From Mucilaginibacter endophyticus (GTDB taxonomy: Bacteria > Bacteroidota > Bacteroidia > Sphingobacteriales > Sphingobacteriaceae): DNA of 64,000 nt. The translations under genes and the position numbers were made by a program. Below are positions 62,807 through 64,000 of the stretch, piece by piece. Under the pieces are notes generated by a model, which saw nothing but the letters and a program-made list of their open reading frames with translations, had not been told where the DNA came from and ran no database searches. Every line of letters begins with the position of its first letter. Position 1 is the stretch's first letter. Where the stretch lies: positions 67,074 through 131,073 of the forward strand of contig NZ_QPCG01000003.1 of NCBI RefSeq assembly GCF_003351025.1. Direction: 5' to 3'.

Positions 62807-64000
62807 CTAAAAGCAATATTTATTTTCAGCAATCAGTTTTGCTGCAATATTTCTGCGTGCCTGGGTGGTATTAATATCCTCAGTTTTGGTGAAGCGCTTA
62901 AGGCCCATCAGCATCATCCTTCTTTCATCGCCCTCGGCAAATGAGTTTAGCGCTTCCCTGCCCATTTTTGCAATGCGTTCTGCGGCATCATTGATATATA
63001 CGTGCATCATATCCAGTTGCTCTTTGCAGGCATCTTCGCCCCTTAAACCAACCAATTTTTCCACCCGCAATTGAAGCGATTCGCTTACATAAAGCTCTAT
63101 CAGCATATCGGCCAGGTTCATCAATACTTCCTGCTCTTTACCCAATTGCGTCATCAATTTTTGAACAGCGGCGCCCGCAACCAGCAATATGGCCTTTTTA
63201 AAATTGGCTATATATTTCTTTTCTTTAGTAAACAAGCCATCTTCTTCAGCTGCGCCAAAATCGGGAATGCTTACCAGTTCGCCGGCTACCTTCTGGGCCG
63301 GCCCCATAAGGTCAAGCTCACCTTTCATGGCACGTTTCAGCATCATATCTACGGTTAACAACCGGTTGATTTCATTGGTACCTTCAAAGATGCGATTGAT
63401 CCTTGAGTCGCGGTATGACCTATCCATTGGAGCCTCTGCGCTGTAGCCCATACCACCGTAAATCTGTACACCTTCATCAGTTACATAATCCAAAACCTCT
63501 GAAGCATGTACTTTAAGTATTGCGGCTTCAATGGCAAATTGCTCAGTACCCTTCAACTTTGCTTTGTTTTCGTCAAGGCCCGATGCGATTAACATTTCTG
63601 TAGCCTCTTCCATATTTTGGCTGGCCCTGTACACCGCCGATTCGGCAGCGTAAGTACGGATGGCCTGTTCGGCCAGTTTATATTTTATAGCCCCGTATTT
63701 GGAAATAGCCCGCCCGAACTGTTCCCGTTCGTTGGCATAGCGTACCGATGACGTGATCACATCCTTACTTGCGCCAACGGTTCCGCCGCCTAATTTGATA
63801 CGACCGAGGTTTAGGATATTAACGGCAATCTTAAATCCGTTCTGGCGCTCGGAAAGCAGGTTTTCGACCGGCACCTTGCAATCATTAAAAAACACCTGTC
63901 GGGTTGAGCTTCCCTTAATACCCATTTTATGTTCTTCCGTATTTAACGAAAGTCCCTCGAAATCTTTTTCGACAATAAAAGCGCTCAGGTTTTCATCATC
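62807..64000 (-). CDS. Acyl-CoA dehydrogenase, N-terminus cut by window edge
   Basis: 398 codons from the window end to the stop at 62807, open throughout. KMGIKGSSTRQVFFNDCKVP, ISKYGAIKYKLAEQAI and YGGMGYSAEAPMDRSYRDSR (FAD-contacting, with the catalytic Glu in RIFEGTNEINR) mark a long-chain ACAD of the ~590-residue type with a C-terminal extension. Catalyses the first beta-oxidation step, passing electrons to ETF. Confidence 0.93.
   Translation of the reverse strand, partial: DDENLSAFIVEKDFEGLSLNTEEHKMGIKGSSTRQVFFNDCKVPVENLLSERQNGFKIAVNILNLGRIKLGGGTVGASKDVITSSVRYANEREQFGRAISKYGAIKYKLAEQAIRTYAAESAVYRASQNMEEATEMLIASGLDENKAKLKGTEQFAIEAAILKVHASEVLDYVTDEGVQIYGGMGYSAEAPMDRSYRDSRINRIFEGTNEINRLLTVDMMLKRAMKGELDLMGPAQKVAGELVSIPDFGAAEEDGLFTKEKKYIANFKKAILLVAGAAVQKLMTQLGKEQEVLMNLADMLIELYVSESLQLRVEKLVGLRGEDACKEQLDMMHVYINDAAERIAKMGREALNSFAEGDERRMMLMGLKRFTKTEDINTTQARRNIAAKLIAENKYCF

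Noticed and set aside
1..64000. CRISPR array, rRNA genes, intact tRNA genes, transposases
   Set aside because: No regularly spaced repeats, no rRNA-like sequence, no complete tRNA cloverleaf and no recognisable transposase or integrase gene were seen by eye.

Overview
The window looks like a chromosome segment of a Bacteroidota bacterium, most likely Sphingobacteriaceae (Mucilaginibacter/Pedobacter-like). The evidence is a SusC/SusD pair behind an ECF sigma/FecR pair, TonB-dependent receptors with N-terminal carboxypeptidase-like domains, a Bacteroidota-type long beta-oxidation/ETF cluster, few Shine-Dalgarno sequences, and repeated matches to the Bacteroidota -7 promoter element TAnnTTTG. 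The genus is an inference.

Layout. 0-1.3 kb: end-truncated unknown gene. 2.3-7.1 kb: a periplasmic aldehyde-oxidase operon (PaoABC type, Mo subunit frameshifted), divergent from a sulfite-oxidase-like molybdoenzyme. 7.3-14.7 kb: a DNA-damage block with SRAP/YedK, a UmuD-like/UmuC pair with a small third gene, divergent AlkB, then Ku with three small unknown genes and an exonuclease III interrupted by an amber codon. SRAP and the umuDC/alkB divergent promoter share an inverted repeat GCTAA-N5-TTAGC placed on promoter elements, which I read as an undescribed damage-response operator. 15-18.5 kb: small regulators, a frameshifted outer-membrane protein, and an HxlR/SDR divergent pair with clustered AGTAAC half-sites. 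18.6-23.8 kb: a TonB-dependent receptor behind a 35-bp perfect palindrome, then a chromate operon whose regulator is a ChrB-domain/AraC fusion. 24-32 kb: cold shock protein, monooxygenase, RsbT remnant, a PAS/DHp protein without ATPase, a response regulator with a DUF892 gene, a CarH-like MerR/B12 regulator, DUF1810, SSB and an XRE-PAS regulator.

32-45 kb is a glycan utilisation locus: GH127 on one strand, and ECF sigma, FecR, SusC, SusD, GH29 and a GH92 remnant on the other. 46-51.6 kb has an MBL hydrolase, a FUSC-like membrane protein, a Crp/Fnr regulator, a broken porin-like gene, a duplicated Spondin_N lipoprotein and an AhpD-like remnant. At 51.80-51.86 kb lie a tRNA 3' end without its 5' half and a terminator, resembling an attachment site. 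To the right, 51.9-64 kb is an intact minus-strand fatty-acid beta-oxidation cluster (acyl-CoA dehydrogenase, ETF beta, ETF alpha, thioesterase, ACBP, HAD/ECH fusion, thiolase, acyl-CoA ligase, enoyl-CoA hydratase, dienoyl-CoA reductase-like SDR) with two long inverted repeats.

A striking feature is the number of damaged genes left of 51.8 kb (single-base deletions, in-frame stops, lost start codons, internal deletions) compared with none to the right. Some single-base deletions in homopolymers could be sequencing errors; the substitutions and larger deletions look like real decay. Functions are from reading motifs by eye, without database searches.
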